Below, in pieces: positions 8,571-17,416 of a stretch of 64,000 nucleotides of DNA. The notes below the pieces were generated by a model, which had not been told where the DNA came from, ran no database searches, and saw only the letters and a list, made by a program, of their open reading frames with translations. This DNA is from JAHRAW01 sp965203265 (GTDB lineage: Bacteria > Pseudomonadota > Gammaproteobacteria > Arenicellales > Poriferihabitantaceae), in the NCBI GenBank assembly GCA_965203265.1, contig CBDBBV010000002.1:2046001-2110000 (forward strand). The letters run 5' to 3'. Each line of letters starts with the position of its first letter. The first letter of the stretch is position 1. Made by a program: the position numbers and the translations under genes.

Positions 8571-9486
8571 CGGCCAGATTTCTCACCACTTCGTCCAGCC
8601 CCGCTCGCCAGGAACGCGCGGGTATCCCGAAGATCGACTCGATCTTGTCGCAACACAGCACCGGATGCGGCGGGCGGGCGGCGGGTGCGGCCAATTCGCT
8701 GGCGGGGATCGCGCACACCCGCTCGACCGCAAGGGATTCGACCTCGCGCCGCGCCGCGACCACGGCGTTGGCAAAATCCCACCAACTGACCGGGTCGCGG
8801 CTGCAGTAGTGATAGATTCCCCATCCCCATCCGTTGGCGTTGGGGGCGCTGCCGCCGGGCGGATTTTCCAGCACCTGTCGCGCGATCTCGAGGCAGGCGG
8901 CCGCCACCTCCGCCGCCGAAGTCGGGCAGGCGGTTTGGTCGCTGACCACTTGCAGCCGTTTGCGCTCGCGCGCCAGCGCGACGATGGTTTTGACGAAATT
9001 CCGTCCGTATCGGCTGAACACTCCGCTCGTTCGCAGAATGATGTGCCGGCGGCAGGCGCGCTGCACCGCCAGTTCTCCGGCCCATTTGCTGTAGCCGTAA
9101 ACATTCACGGGAGCGGGCCGATCGTCCTCCCGATACCTCGTTTTGCCGACGCCGTCGAACACATAGTCGGTGGACAGCTGCAGCAGGGGAATTCCGCGTA
9201 GTTCGCACAGCACGGCAAGGTTTTCGGCGCCGTCGCGATTAACCGCAAAGGCGGCGTCCCGCTCCCGCTCGGCGTCATCCACGGCGGTATAGGCCGCGGC
9301 ATTGATGACCAGTTGCGGCGCGATCTCCTCGAAGGCGCGCTCGATGCTTGCCGAATCGGTGATGTCGAGTCGGGATTTGGGCGCACACACCACCTCCCAA
9401 TCAGAGGCGGCGGCGACGGCACGGCGCGCTTCCCGCAGGGACTGCCCGACTTGGCCGTGGCCGCCCGTTACCACGATTCTCGTCAT
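8560..9486 (-). CDS. rmlD: dTDP-4-dehydrorhamnose reductase RmlD
   Basis: Last step of dTDP-L-rhamnose synthesis, NAD(P)H reduction of the 4-keto sugar. ATG at 9486 gives 308 residues starting MTRIVVTGGHGQVGQS with the GxxGxxG nucleotide motif. STDYVFDGVG and the YGYSKWAGE active-site segment (Tyr and Lys) are characteristic. The start overlaps the rmlC stop by 4 bp and the end overlaps rmlB by 11 bp, indicating translational coupling. A long frame running upstream of this start is only the shadow of rmlC. Confidence 0.95.
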   Translation of the reverse strand: MTRIVVTGGHGQVGQSLREARRAVAAASDWEVVCAPKSRLDITDSASIERAFEEIAPQLVINAAAYTAVDDAERERDAAFAVNRDGAENLAVLCELRGIPLLQLSTDYVFDGVGKTRYREDDRPAPVNVYGYSKWAGELAVQRACRRHIILRTSGVFSRYGRNFVKTIVALARERKRLQVVSDQTACPTSAAEVAAACLEIARQVLENPPGGSAPNANGWGWGIYHYCSRDPVSWWDFANAVVAARREVESLAVERVCAIPASELAAPAARPPHPVLCCDKIESIFGIPARSWRAGLDEVVRNLADER

Positions 9487-10058
9487 GGCGCGGGTTCGGG
9501 TTCGTATATCGGCAACAGCGCACGATCGATGTCCGCCAACCGCGGATGGGCGCGATCCTTGTCGGACAGGATGGGGTGTTGGCCGGGCCAGTCGATGCCG
9601 ATGGCCGGATCGTCCCAGGCGATGCCCATTTCGGATTCGGCGTGGTGGTGGCGGGTGCATTTGTAGTGGAAGTCGGCTTCGTCGGACAGTACATAGAAAC
9701 CGTGGGCGAAGCCGGGGGGAATGTACATCTGCAGGCGATTGCGCTCGTTCAATTCGAGGGAAAACGCCCGCCCGAAGGTGGGCGCGCCCACGCGAAGGTC
9801 CACGGCAACATCGAACACCGCGCCTCGCGCCACCCACACCAGCTTCCCCTGAGCATGATCCGGCGACGCCTGAAAATGCAGGCCGCGCAACACCCCCCGC
9901 TTCGATCGGGAAAAATTGTCCTGCACGAAGGCGGCGGGCAGCCCGCAGTCGCGATAGCGCTTGGCGTTGAAGGATTCCATAAAGACGCCGCGCGAATCCG
10001 GGTACACATCCGGCGCGATGATCCGGATGCACGGGATGTCCGCCTCGGTTACCCGCAT
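9483..10058 (-). CDS. rmlC: dTDP-4-dehydrorhamnose 3,5-epimerase RmlC
   Basis: Cupin epimerase, third step of the rhamnose pathway. The ATG at 10058 gives 191 residues, the usual size. Family motifs are DSRGVFMESFN, the catalytic-histidine segment VLRGLHFQ, and IPPGFAHGFYVLSD with the second conserved histidine. The start overlaps the rmlA end by 10 bp, and the end overlaps rmlD by 4 bp. Function in the pathway is secure because all four rml genes are adjacent. Confidence 0.95.
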   Translation of the reverse strand: MRVTEADIPCIRIIAPDVYPDSRGVFMESFNAKRYRDCGLPAAFVQDNFSRSKRGVLRGLHFQASPDHAQGKLVWVARGAVFDVAVDLRVGAPTFGRAFSLELNERNRLQMYIPPGFAHGFYVLSDEADFHYKCTRHHHAESEMGIAWDDPAIGIDWPGQHPILSDKDRAHPRLADIDRALLPIYEPEPAP

Positions 10059-10921
10059 TGCAGCAGACTCATCAGGTATTCGCCGTAGCCGCTTTTGGCC
10101 AGAGATTGCGCCAGCGCGCGCAAATCGTCGTCGCCGATGAAACCCATGCGCCAAGCGGTTTCCTCCGGCGAACCGATCTTCAGCCCCTGACGGCGCTCGA
10201 GTACGTGAATGAAATTCGAGGCGTCCAGCAGGGAGTCGTGGGTGCCCGCATCCAGCCAAGCGCAGCCGCGGCCGAGCGGCTTCACGCGCAGTTTTCCTGC
10301 GCCCGCGTAGTGGCGAATCACATCCACGATTTCCAGCTCGCCGCGCCCGGAAGGGGTCAATCGCCGGGCAATATCGACCACGCAGTTGTCGAAGAAATAC
10401 AGGCCGGTGATGGCGAAATTGGATTTCGGTTTGGCCGGCTTCTCCGTTATGTCGGTCGGCGCACCGTGCTCGTCGAAAGCGATCACGCCGTACTGTTGCG
10501 GATTGCTGACCGCGTGGACGAACACGGTCGCCCCGCTGTGTTGCGCCACCGCATCCGCCAGAATTGCCGTCATGTCGCTGCCGTAGAGGATGTTGTCGCC
10601 GAGGACGAGGCACACTCGGTCGTCGTCGCCGATGAAATCTTCGCCGATGAGAAAGGCTTGGGCGATGCCGTCGGGCGAGGGTTGCTCGGCGAATGAAATG
10701 GAAACGCCCCAGGCGGAACCATCCCCCAGCAGAGCGTTGAACAGATGGCGCTCTTCCGGCCTGACGATGACGAGGATGTCGCGAATCCCCGCCAGCATGA
10801 GGGTGGTCAGGGGGTAGTAGATCAGGGGCTTGTCATACACGGGCAACAATTGCTTGCTCAGGCAAGCGGTCGCGGGGGCAAGGCGCGTACCCTGCCCGCC
10901 CGCCAGTATTATTCCCTTCAT
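10049..10921 (-). CDS. rmlA: Glucose-1-phosphate thymidylyltransferase RmlA
   Basis: First enzyme of dTDP-L-rhamnose synthesis, joining dTTP and glucose-1-phosphate. ATG 10921 starts MKGIILAGGQGTRLAPAT, the nucleotidyltransferase signature with the catalytic arginine and lysine loop (SKQLLPVYDKP); length 290 residues is standard. The open frame reaches 18 codons further upstream but without family similarity. First gene of the rml operon and divergent from a glycosyltransferase gene 86 bp away, which may use the product sugar. Confidence 0.96.
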   Translation of the reverse strand: MKGIILAGGQGTRLAPATACLSKQLLPVYDKPLIYYPLTTLMLAGIRDILVIVRPEERHLFNALLGDGSAWGVSISFAEQPSPDGIAQAFLIGEDFIGDDDRVCLVLGDNILYGSDMTAILADAVAQHSGATVFVHAVSNPQQYGVIAFDEHGAPTDITEKPAKPKSNFAITGLYFFDNCVVDIARRLTPSGRGELEIVDVIRHYAGAGKLRVKPLGRGCAWLDAGTHDSLLDASNFIHVLERRQGLKIGSPEETAWRMGFIGDDDLRALAQSLAKSGYGEYLMSLLQCG

Positions 10922-11007
10922 TTGCGCGCGCGTGCCGGTGTAGAATTGCGCGATTGTACCACGAGGCAAAACCACCGCCGCCGCCGAACCCAGCCGGGAA
11001 GACCACG

Positions 11008-11838
11008 ATGCAAGACGACGCGCCTTGCCGCCAAGTTGCCAAAGTTACCATTCTGATTCCGAATTACCGCACGCCGCAGTTGACCAAACTGTGCGTGCGT
11101 CTGCTGCGCAAACACACCGATTTCGATCTCGCCAAGATCATCGTGATCGACAACAACTCCGGCGATGAGTCGGTGGTCTACCTGCGCACCCTCCCGTGGA
11201 TTCAGCTGCTGGAACGGCGCGGCGATTCCGGCGAATCGGGCGCGTTGTCGCACTCGCGCGCGCTGGATCTGGCGTTGCAGCGAGTGGACACGCCGTTCGT
11301 CCTGTCGATTCATACGGACACGCTGGTGCGCCATCCGCATTATCTGCAATTTCTGCTGGCGCGTATCGAAGAGGACGACAACATCGCGGGCGTCGGTTCG
11401 TGGAAATTGGAGCGCAAGTCGATGGTGAAGCGAATCGCCAAATCGCTGGAATATTCGGCGCAGTCCTTGTTCTATGCCCTGATCGGCAGGAGGGATCATG
11501 CGCTCGCGGGACAGGGAGACAATCATTACTACCTGCGCAGCCATTGCGCGCTGTACCGCACCGAGTTGTTGCGAAAATACGGGTTGGGGTTTTCCGACGA
11601 GGGGGAAGTCGCGGGCAAGGCGATGCATCGCAAATTGTTGCAGCAGGGGCACCGAATGGTGTTTCTGCCTTCCCCGGAACTGCTTCGCTATATCGAACAC
11701 GTCGGCCACGCGACCTCGGTGTTGAATCCGGAATTTCGCTCGCGCAAGAGTAAGTGGAAGGGGCAACGGCGGGTGCGCAAGGCATTGCGGCGTTTCGAGG
11801 CGGATCGGGTGCTGGCGGATTCGTCACTGGATGCCTGA
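11008..11838 (+). CDS. Glycosyltransferase family 2 protein
   Basis: GT-A fold glycosyltransferase, probably cytoplasmic and acting on LPS or polysaccharide. ATG 11008 gives 276 residues; an in-frame upstream ATG would add a proline-rich leader without similarity. The N-terminus VTILIPNYRT and the nucleotide-binding IIVIDNNSGDES are GT2 hallmarks, and FVLSIHTDTLV takes the place of the metal-binding DxD (here HTDT). Divergent from the rhamnose operon, so a rhamnosyltransferase role is plausible but only inferred from position. Confidence 0.78.
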   Translation: MQDDAPCRQVAKVTILIPNYRTPQLTKLCVRLLRKHTDFDLAKIIVIDNNSGDESVVYLRTLPWIQLLERRGDSGESGALSHSRALDLALQRVDTPFVLSIHTDTLVRHPHYLQFLLARIEEDDNIAGVGSWKLERKSMVKRIAKSLEYSAQSLFYALIGRRDHALAGQGDNHYYLRSHCALYRTELLRKYGLGFSDEGEVAGKAMHRKLLQQGHRMVFLPSPELLRYIEHVGHATSVLNPEFRSRKSKWKGQRRVRKALRRFEADRVLADSSLDA

Positions 11839-11882
11839 ACCTTCCACATCCCCCACGCCTCCACATAATGGTTGTGCCGACC

Positions 11883-12266
11883 ATGCAAAAAAGCGTCCGC
11901 CGGGTGTTGCTGGCGCAGGCGGTGCTGGCGTTTTCGCTGATCGCGTTGGCGTTGCTGGCGAGCGTGTTTTGGCACGGGTCGGGGGCGCTGGCGTGGGCGA
12001 AGGGAGTCGCATTCGGATCGTTTTTGGGAATTGCCACAACCGCGATAACCGCCGGGAGTGTGCTAAAATCCAGCCGCGCGGCACGAGACAACCCGCACCT
12101 CGGGATGTTGCCGCTCTATTCCGGGCTGTTGTTCAAATTCCTGCTCGTTGCCGGCGGTGCCTTTTTCGGCTTGGTTCGCTTGGAGTTGGGGCCGCTTCCC
12201 GTTGTGCTTGGCTATGTGGTCATGCAGGCCGGATATGCGTGGGCGGCATTCGCCCCTGATCGATAA
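11883..12266 (+). CDS. atpI: ATP synthase assembly protein AtpI
   Basis: Small hydrophobic protein (127 residues, about four membrane helices) at the head of the atp operon; AtpI homologues help assemble the c-ring. The ATG at 11883 (MQKSVRRVLLAQAVLAF) was preferred; an ATG five codons upstream is also possible. The C-terminal GYVVMQAGYAWAAF helix resembles proteobacterial AtpI. It lies 39 bp before atpB. Sequence conservation is low in this family, so identity rests mainly on position and topology. Confidence 0.82.
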   Translation: MQKSVRRVLLAQAVLAFSLIALALLASVFWHGSGALAWAKGVAFGSFLGIATTAITAGSVLKSSRAARDNPHLGMLPLYSGLLFKFLLVAGGAFFGLVRLELGPLPVVLGYVVMQAGYAWAAFAPDR

Positions 12267-12305
12267 AGAGACGAGATTTACATTCAGATCTACCCTGACA
12301 TTTCG

Positions 12306-13199
12306 ATGGCATCGTCCGAAGTAATCACCTCCAGCGAATTCATTCGCCACCACCTGACCAATCTGACCTACGGCCGCCATCCGGATGGCGGTTGGGGCTT
12401 GGCGGCGAGCGCCGAGGAGGCCGCCGAAATGGGCTTCATGGCGCTTCACATAGACAGTCTGGCGTGGTCGTTCGGCCTCGGTGCGCTGTTTTTATGGTTG
12501 TTCCACGGCGTCGCCAGAAAGGCGGTTGCCGGCGTGCCCGGCGGGGTGCAGAATTTCATCGAATGGATCGTCGCCTTCATCGACGAAAATGTGCGCGGCT
12601 CGTTCAGCGCCAAGAACGATCTGGTGGCGCCGATGGCGCTGACGCTGTTTTGCTGGATTTTCCTGATGAACCTGATGGACTTGGTGCCGGTCGAAGTGGT
12701 GCCGCGCGCCCTCGGATTGGCGGGCGTCCACTTCCAGAAGATCGTCCCCAGCACCGACCCCAACATCACCTTCGGCCTCGCCCTCAGCGTGTTCGCGCTG
12801 ATGCTGTATTACAGTGTCCGCGTCAAGGGGCTCGGCGGATTTGCCGCGGAGCTCACCATGCACCCGTTCGAATCTCGCAATCCGCTGATGAAACTGCTGT
12901 TCATCCTGCCCAACTTCTTCCTCGAATTCGTCAGTTTGATATCCAAGCCGATTTCCCACGCGCTGCGTTTGTTCGGCAACATGTACGCCGGGGAGATGAT
13001 CTTCATCCTCATCTCCCTGATGTTCTTCGCTAACGGCAACCTCACCGACATCACCCCGGCGGGCGTCGGCCTCACCCTGTTCGGCGGCTTGCTGCAATTC
13101 ATCTGGGCGGTGTTTCACATCCTGATCATCACCCTGCAGGCTTTCATATTCATGGTGTTGACCATCGTCTACATGGACATGGCGCACCAGCGGCATTGA
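12306..13199 (+). CDS. atpB: ATP synthase F0 subunit a
   Basis: Membrane stator subunit forming the proton half-channels. The 297-residue protein has five to six membrane helices. The essential arginine is in SHALRLFGNMYAGEM, and the last helix region is FHILIITLQAFIFMVLT, both typical of subunit a. The N-terminal SEVITSSEFIRHHLTNLTYG resembles gammaproteobacterial AtpB. It is followed by atpE after 58 bp. Confidence 0.97.
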   Translation: MASSEVITSSEFIRHHLTNLTYGRHPDGGWGLAASAEEAAEMGFMALHIDSLAWSFGLGALFLWLFHGVARKAVAGVPGGVQNFIEWIVAFIDENVRGSFSAKNDLVAPMALTLFCWIFLMNLMDLVPVEVVPRALGLAGVHFQKIVPSTDPNITFGLALSVFALMLYYSVRVKGLGGFAAELTMHPFESRNPLMKLLFILPNFFLEFVSLISKPISHALRLFGNMYAGEMIFILISLMFFANGNLTDITPAGVGLTLFGGLLQFIWAVFHILIITLQAFIFMVLTIVYMDMAHQRH

Positions 13200-13257
13200 T
13201 CTGCCCGACCCGTTTATTCACCATTTACCCATTCACCCTCAACATTCGGAGATCAAG

Positions 13258-13488
13258 ATGGAACAAGCACTTTTGTATATTGCCGGCGCAGTCATGATGG
13301 GCCTCGGCGCAGTGGGCGCGGCCATTGGCGTCGGCCTTCTCGGCGGGCGCTTCCTCGAAGGCGCGGCGCGTCAGCCCGAGCTGATCCCTATGCTGCGCAC
13401 CCAATTCTTCATCGTCATGGGCTTGGTTGACGCGGTGCCGATGATCGCGGTCGGCATCGCCATGTATGTGCTGTTCGCGGTTGCTTAG
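13258..13488 (+). CDS. atpE: ATP synthase F0 subunit c
   Basis: Proteolipid ring subunit, 76 residues with two helices. The proton-binding carboxylate is Asp58 in MGLVDAVPMIAVGI, and the polar loop is ARQPELIP with the conserved Arg-Gln-Pro. No sodium-binding Gln/Glu pattern is seen, so a proton-driven enzyme is expected. The start ATG follows a GGAGATCAAG ribosome site. Confidence 0.97.
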   Translation: MEQALLYIAGAVMMGLGAVGAAIGVGLLGGRFLEGAARQPELIPMLRTQFFIVMGLVDAVPMIAVGIAMYVLFAVA

Positions 13489-13537
13489 CATCGCCGAGCG
13501 CCAGCCGATTCACTACCATAACCGAAGACGAAGATAG

Positions 13538-14008
13538 ATGAACATCAATCTCACCCTGCTGTTTCAGGTGCTGTTTTTCGCCCTGTTCGTCTGGTTCAGC
13601 AAACGATTCATTTGGCCGCCCCTCATCGGCGCCCTGAACGCGCGCAAGGCGGCCATCGCCGATGGCTTGGCAGCCGCGGAAAAAGGGCATCTGGCCGAGG
13701 AAGAGGGGCGCCGGCAAGCCCGCCAAGTGATCGACGAGGCCAAGTCTCAGGCCAATGAAATCATCGGCCGGGCGGAAAAGCGCGGCGCCGAGCTGGTGGA
13801 CGAAGCCAGAGACAACGCCAAAAGCGAAGGCGAACGCATAATCGCCGCCGCCCGGGCGGAAATCGACACCGAACTCGGCAAGGCCAGAGAAAACCTGCGC
13901 GCCCAAGTCGGCGAACTGGCGGTGGCCGGCGCCGGGCGGATACTCGAGCGGGAAATCGACGCCGCCGCCCACGCCGAACTGCTCGACCGGCTGGCCGCCA
14001 AACTGTAA
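13538..14008 (+). CDS. atpF: ATP synthase F0 subunit b
   Basis: Peripheral stalk subunit: one N-terminal membrane helix (LLFQVLFFALFVWFS) followed by a long charged, coiled-coil-forming helix rich in Ala, Glu and Arg. At 156 residues it matches gammaproteobacterial subunit b. It sits between atpE and atpH as in the standard operon, 49 bp after atpE and 38 bp before atpH. Confidence 0.96.
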   Translation: MNINLTLLFQVLFFALFVWFSKRFIWPPLIGALNARKAAIADGLAAAEKGHLAEEEGRRQARQVIDEAKSQANEIIGRAEKRGAELVDEARDNAKSEGERIIAAARAEIDTELGKARENLRAQVGELAVAGAGRILEREIDAAAHAELLDRLAAKL

Positions 14009-14046
14009 CCCAACTGTAACCCTAGAGCGCGCGCACGCGGACACAG

Positions 14047-14604
14047 ATGGCCGAATCGAGCAATATCGCCAGACCCTACGCCCGCGCGGTGTTCGAGCTG
14101 GCGCGCGGGCAGGACGATCTGGCGGGCTGGAGCGATCAGCTCGACCTGCTGGCGGCCATCGCCGCCGACGAGCAAGTAGCCGCGCTGGTGCGCAATCCTC
14201 GCGTTTCCGCGGCGCAACTGCAGCAGGTCGTTCTGGACGTGGCCTCGGCTCCGGCCTCGGCGACCGCGCTGCAACTGGGCGAGCAATGCGTCAATCTGGT
14301 CAAATTGCTGGCGCGCAACGGGCGCATCGGCGTATTGCCGGAGATCGCCGAATCCTACGCCGCGCTGCGCGCCGAGGCGGAAGGCGTGGTCGCCGCGACC
14401 TTGGTTACCGCAAGCGAAATCGACCAGCGCCAGCGCGCGCAATTCACCGAAGCCCTGCAATCGAGATTGGGTCGCAGGGTTACGCTCGAATTCGAGGTGG
14501 ATCGAGCCCTGGTCGGCGGCGCCGTAGTGCGCGCCGGAGACTGGGTTTTCGACGGCTCGGTACGGGCGCAACTTGAACAACTTGTCGGCGCGCTCGGCGC
14601 CTGA
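14047..14604 (+). CDS. atpH: ATP synthase F1 subunit delta
   Basis: Peripheral stalk subunit linking b to the top of the alpha/beta hexamer. The 185-residue protein begins with the typical IARPYARAVFELA and ends with VGGAVVRAGDWVFDGSVRAQL, the conserved delta C-terminal block. It lies 26 bp upstream of atpA. Nothing unusual is seen. Confidence 0.96.
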   Translation: MAESSNIARPYARAVFELARGQDDLAGWSDQLDLLAAIAADEQVAALVRNPRVSAAQLQQVVLDVASAPASATALQLGEQCVNLVKLLARNGRIGVLPEIAESYAALRAEAEGVVAATLVTASEIDQRQRAQFTEALQSRLGRRVTLEFEVDRALVGGAVVRAGDWVFDGSVRAQLEQLVGALGA

Positions 14605-14630
14605 TCGCAAAACGCAAAAGGAGCAACCAA

Positions 14631-16178
14631 ATGTCCATCCAACTGAATCCCTCCGAAATCTCCGAACTCATCAAGGCGCGCATCGCCAACTTCGAATCCG
14701 CCGCCGAGGCGCGCACCGAAGGCACCATCGTCATGCTGACCGACGGCATCGCCCGCATCCACGGCCTGTCGGACGCCATGCAGGGCGAAATGCTCGAATT
14801 CCCCGGCGCCACCTACGGCCTCGCCCTCAACCTCGAGCAGGATTCGGTCGGCGCGGTAGTGTTGGGCGAATACAAGCACCTGTCGGAAGGCGACACGGTC
14901 AAGTGCACCGGCAGAATTCTCGAAGTGCCCACCGGCGAGGGCCTGCTCGGCCGCGTGGTCGATGCCCTCGGCCAGCCGATCGACGGCAAGGGGCCCATCG
15001 AATACGCCAGCGCCTCGCCCATCGAAAAGGTGGCGCCGGGGGTCATCGCGCGCAAGTCGGTGAGCCAGCCGGTGCAAATCGGGCTGAAGTCCATCGACGC
15101 CATGGTGCCCATCGGCCGCGGCCAGCGCGAACTGATCATCGGCGACCGCCAGACCGGCAAAACCGCGGTGGCGGTGGACGCCATCATCAACCAGAAGGGA
15201 ACCGGCATCAAGTGCATCTATGTGGCCATCGGGCAAAAGGCATCCAGCATCGCCGCGGTGGTGCGCAAACTGGAAGAGCACGGCGCCCTGAAGCACACCA
15301 TCGTGGTCGCCGCAGCCGCCTCGAATTCCGCCTCGGAGCAATTCATCGCCCCCTACGCCGGCTGCACCATGGGCGAATACTTCCGCGATCGCGGCGAGGA
15401 CGCCCTCATCGTCTACGACGATCTGACCAAGCAGGCCTGGGCCTATCGCCAGATTTCCCTGCTGTTGCGCCGCCCGCCCGGGCGCGAAGCCTATCCGGGC
15501 GATGTGTTCTACCTGCACTCCCGCTTGCTCGAACGCGCCGCGCGCATCAACGAAGAGGCGGTGGCGAAACTCACCGACGGCGAGATTACCGAGCGCACCG
15601 GCTCATTGACCGCCCTGCCCATCATCGAAACTCAGGCCGGCGATGTGTCCGCCTTCGTGCCGACCAATGTAATCTCCATCACCGACGGGCAGATTTTCCT
15701 AGAAACCGACCTGTTCAACGCCGGCATCCGCCCGGCCATCAACGCCGGCCTGTCGGTGTCGAGAGTGGGCGGCGCCGCACAAACGCCCATCATCAAAAAA
15801 CTCGGCGGCGGCATTCGTCTGGCCCTGGCACAATACCGCGAATTGGCCGCCTTCTCCCAATTCGCCTCGGATCTGGACGAAGCCACCCGAAAACAACTGG
15901 AACGCGGCGAGCGCGTGATGGAGGTGATGAAACAACCCCAATATCAACCGATGTCGGTGGCGCAGATGGCGCTGTCGCTGTATGCGGTCAATGAGGGGTT
16001 TCTGGATGATGTCGAGGTGAGTAAGGTGGTTGCGTTCGAGGCGGCTATGCAGGCGTATATTAAGTCTAGTCATGGGGCGTTGTTGGATGAGATCGATGCT
16101 GATCCGGAGTACAGTGATGAGGTTGCTGGGAAACTTCGGGTGGCGGTGGAGGATTTTCGGGAGAATGGGAGTTGGTAG
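14631..16178 (+). CDS. atpA: ATP synthase F1 subunit alpha
   Basis: Non-catalytic nucleotide-binding subunit of F1, 515 residues. The Walker A is GDRQTGKTAVAVDA, and SRVGGAAQT carries the conserved arginine region. A clear AAAGGAGC ribosome site precedes ATG 14631. Codon use changes visibly in the last 70 or so codons (from about 15950): C-ending codons give way to G- and T-ending ones (GAT, GGG, GTT, AGT), just before the AT-richer inserted genes. The encoded sequence stays normal for AtpA. Confidence 0.97.
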   Translation: MSIQLNPSEISELIKARIANFESAAEARTEGTIVMLTDGIARIHGLSDAMQGEMLEFPGATYGLALNLEQDSVGAVVLGEYKHLSEGDTVKCTGRILEVPTGEGLLGRVVDALGQPIDGKGPIEYASASPIEKVAPGVIARKSVSQPVQIGLKSIDAMVPIGRGQRELIIGDRQTGKTAVAVDAIINQKGTGIKCIYVAIGQKASSIAAVVRKLEEHGALKHTIVVAAAASNSASEQFIAPYAGCTMGEYFRDRGEDALIVYDDLTKQAWAYRQISLLLRRPPGREAYPGDVFYLHSRLLERAARINEEAVAKLTDGEITERTGSLTALPIIETQAGDVSAFVPTNVISITDGQIFLETDLFNAGIRPAINAGLSVSRVGGAAQTPIIKKLGGGIRLALAQYRELAAFSQFASDLDEATRKQLERGERVMEVMKQPQYQPMSVAQMALSLYAVNEGFLDDVEVSKVVAFEAAMQAYIKSSHGALLDEIDADPEYSDEVAGKLRVAVEDFRENGSW

Positions 16179-16213
16179 GCCGTGTGTTCAACCCAACACT
16201 ATGAGGTAATACC

Positions 16214-16948
16214 ATGAAGTTTGTATCAAAAATCCGGTTGTTTGTTGCTGTTATCGGCATAGCATCGTTTGCTGCAGAGGCCCAAACAGGCATTGTTCAC
16301 TATTCGTCTCAAGACGATGCTGAAATATACAGTTATGGATGCCTCGATTATGCTTCATTCGAAGAATTTTTCAAGGCTAATCGCAATAACGACTCTAAAC
16401 AGAAACAAGCGCTTGTAAAAGAAGAATGGTGTTTTTTTGTTTCTGGCATGGAGTATTCGTTAATCGAAAATCTAGGCAATCTATTTTCAAGGGTTCCTGG
16501 AGGAGTATCTGATGTTCGCGTTTACGCCTCCGACAATTCAGATTTTGCTGACTATGGAGAAAGCCTCGAACTTGTTGTGGCCAACAAGTATTTGCATGAT
16601 TATGCCGAAGAAAAGGAAAAACGATATTCCAACTACAATATAGTAGATGGACTTATTCCATTCAAAATATGGAATCGAGAAGAAGTAGGGTCGGCTAAAG
16701 TTTCTTTCGATGTTGCTGTTCCTATAATTGATGATAGGTTGCCGACCAAACAAGAACTTGGTTCTATATCAAAATATCTTGTTAGTAACGAAAGCAAACA
16801 TGATCAATCGTTTGTATCTTTTTACTTGCCAGAAATGCAGGTAGGTGCAGGTGCATTTGCAACCGCTCACCACAATCCAAATATGGAAGTCGTGGTGAAT
16901 ACTATCATGTTATATGCTTATCGAGAGTATCGAAAATTTGCAAATTAA
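16214..16948 (+). CDS. Unrecognised secreted protein inserted in the atp operon
   Basis: I do not recognise this 244-residue protein. It begins with a clean Sec signal peptide (VSKIRLFVAVIGIASFAAEAQ), so it is probably periplasmic or outer-membrane associated. The mature part is acidic, with two cysteines (YGCLDY, EEWCFF), and has no repeats or membrane helix. It is much AT-richer than the atp genes and uses codons such as TAT, AAT and GAA freely. It lies 35 bp after atpA in the same direction, with an AGGT-type ribosome site. Its leader (TTCAACC then CTATGAGGT) resembles that of the next gene, hinting at common import. Confidence 0.7.
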   Translation: MKFVSKIRLFVAVIGIASFAAEAQTGIVHYSSQDDAEIYSYGCLDYASFEEFFKANRNNDSKQKQALVKEEWCFFVSGMEYSLIENLGNLFSRVPGGVSDVRVYASDNSDFADYGESLELVVANKYLHDYAEEKEKRYSNYNIVDGLIPFKIWNREEVGSAKVSFDVAVPIIDDRLPTKQELGSISKYLVSNESKHDQSFVSFYLPEMQVGAGAFATAHHNPNMEVVVNTIMLYAYREYRKFAN

Positions 16949-17007
16949 TTAATTGCAAAATTTGCGAGAATTCGACCGTTTTATTCAACCTTACAGGTGT
17001 TACCACT

Positions 17008-17364
17008 ATGACTATTATCAACAATGGCGAACCGCCACGCGAAGTATTTAATTTAACCGACAAACAGCGAAACGACATTCTCGTTTATCTACAAGGGATG
17101 GTCTATGGCTGGTGTGCGAGCAAGCACCAAGAGCCTTTCGCTGCCCGCGATTTGGTAGGTGGGGTGAACGGGGATTGGAGAGGTACGCCGATACAATGCG
17201 TTTATGAAAAACAGACAACTGACGAGGACACGGCATTTACCGTTGCCGCACAAGAAATAGGTCGGTTGCTTAAACGAGTTATTATTGATGACCAACGTGA
17301 GTTCACTTGCGAAAAGGACGGACTTGGTACCAGCCAGTATACGTGGAACAATATACCCAAATAA
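17008..17364 (+). CDS. Unrecognised small cytoplasmic protein inserted in the atp operon
   Basis: Unknown 118-residue soluble protein without signal peptide or membrane segment. A central FAARDLVGGVNGDWRGTPIQ followed by an ENTA-like helical segment (AAQEIGRLLKRVI) has the look of a small mixed alpha/beta or winged-helix domain, but no family can be named. Base composition is AT-richer than the surrounding atp genes. It lies 59 bp after the preceding unknown gene and 52 bp before atpG; both probably ride in the atp transcript. Confidence 0.62.
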   Translation: MTIINNGEPPREVFNLTDKQRNDILVYLQGMVYGWCASKHQEPFAARDLVGGVNGDWRGTPIQCVYEKQTTDEDTAFTVAAQEIGRLLKRVIIDDQREFTCEKDGLGTSQYTWNNIPK

Positions 17365-17416
17365 ATAACTGTTGGAAAAACGAACAAGTTTGATCAATCC
17401 AAATTAAGCACAAACC

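Noticed and set aside
11868..11882. Upstream ATG of atpI as the start
   Set aside because: It adds only five residues before the natural MQKS start and has no better ribosome site; left as an alternative.
14573..15994. Plus-strand frame of 473 codons inside atpA
   Set aside because: Arg/His-rich shadow of atpA with no independent start signal.
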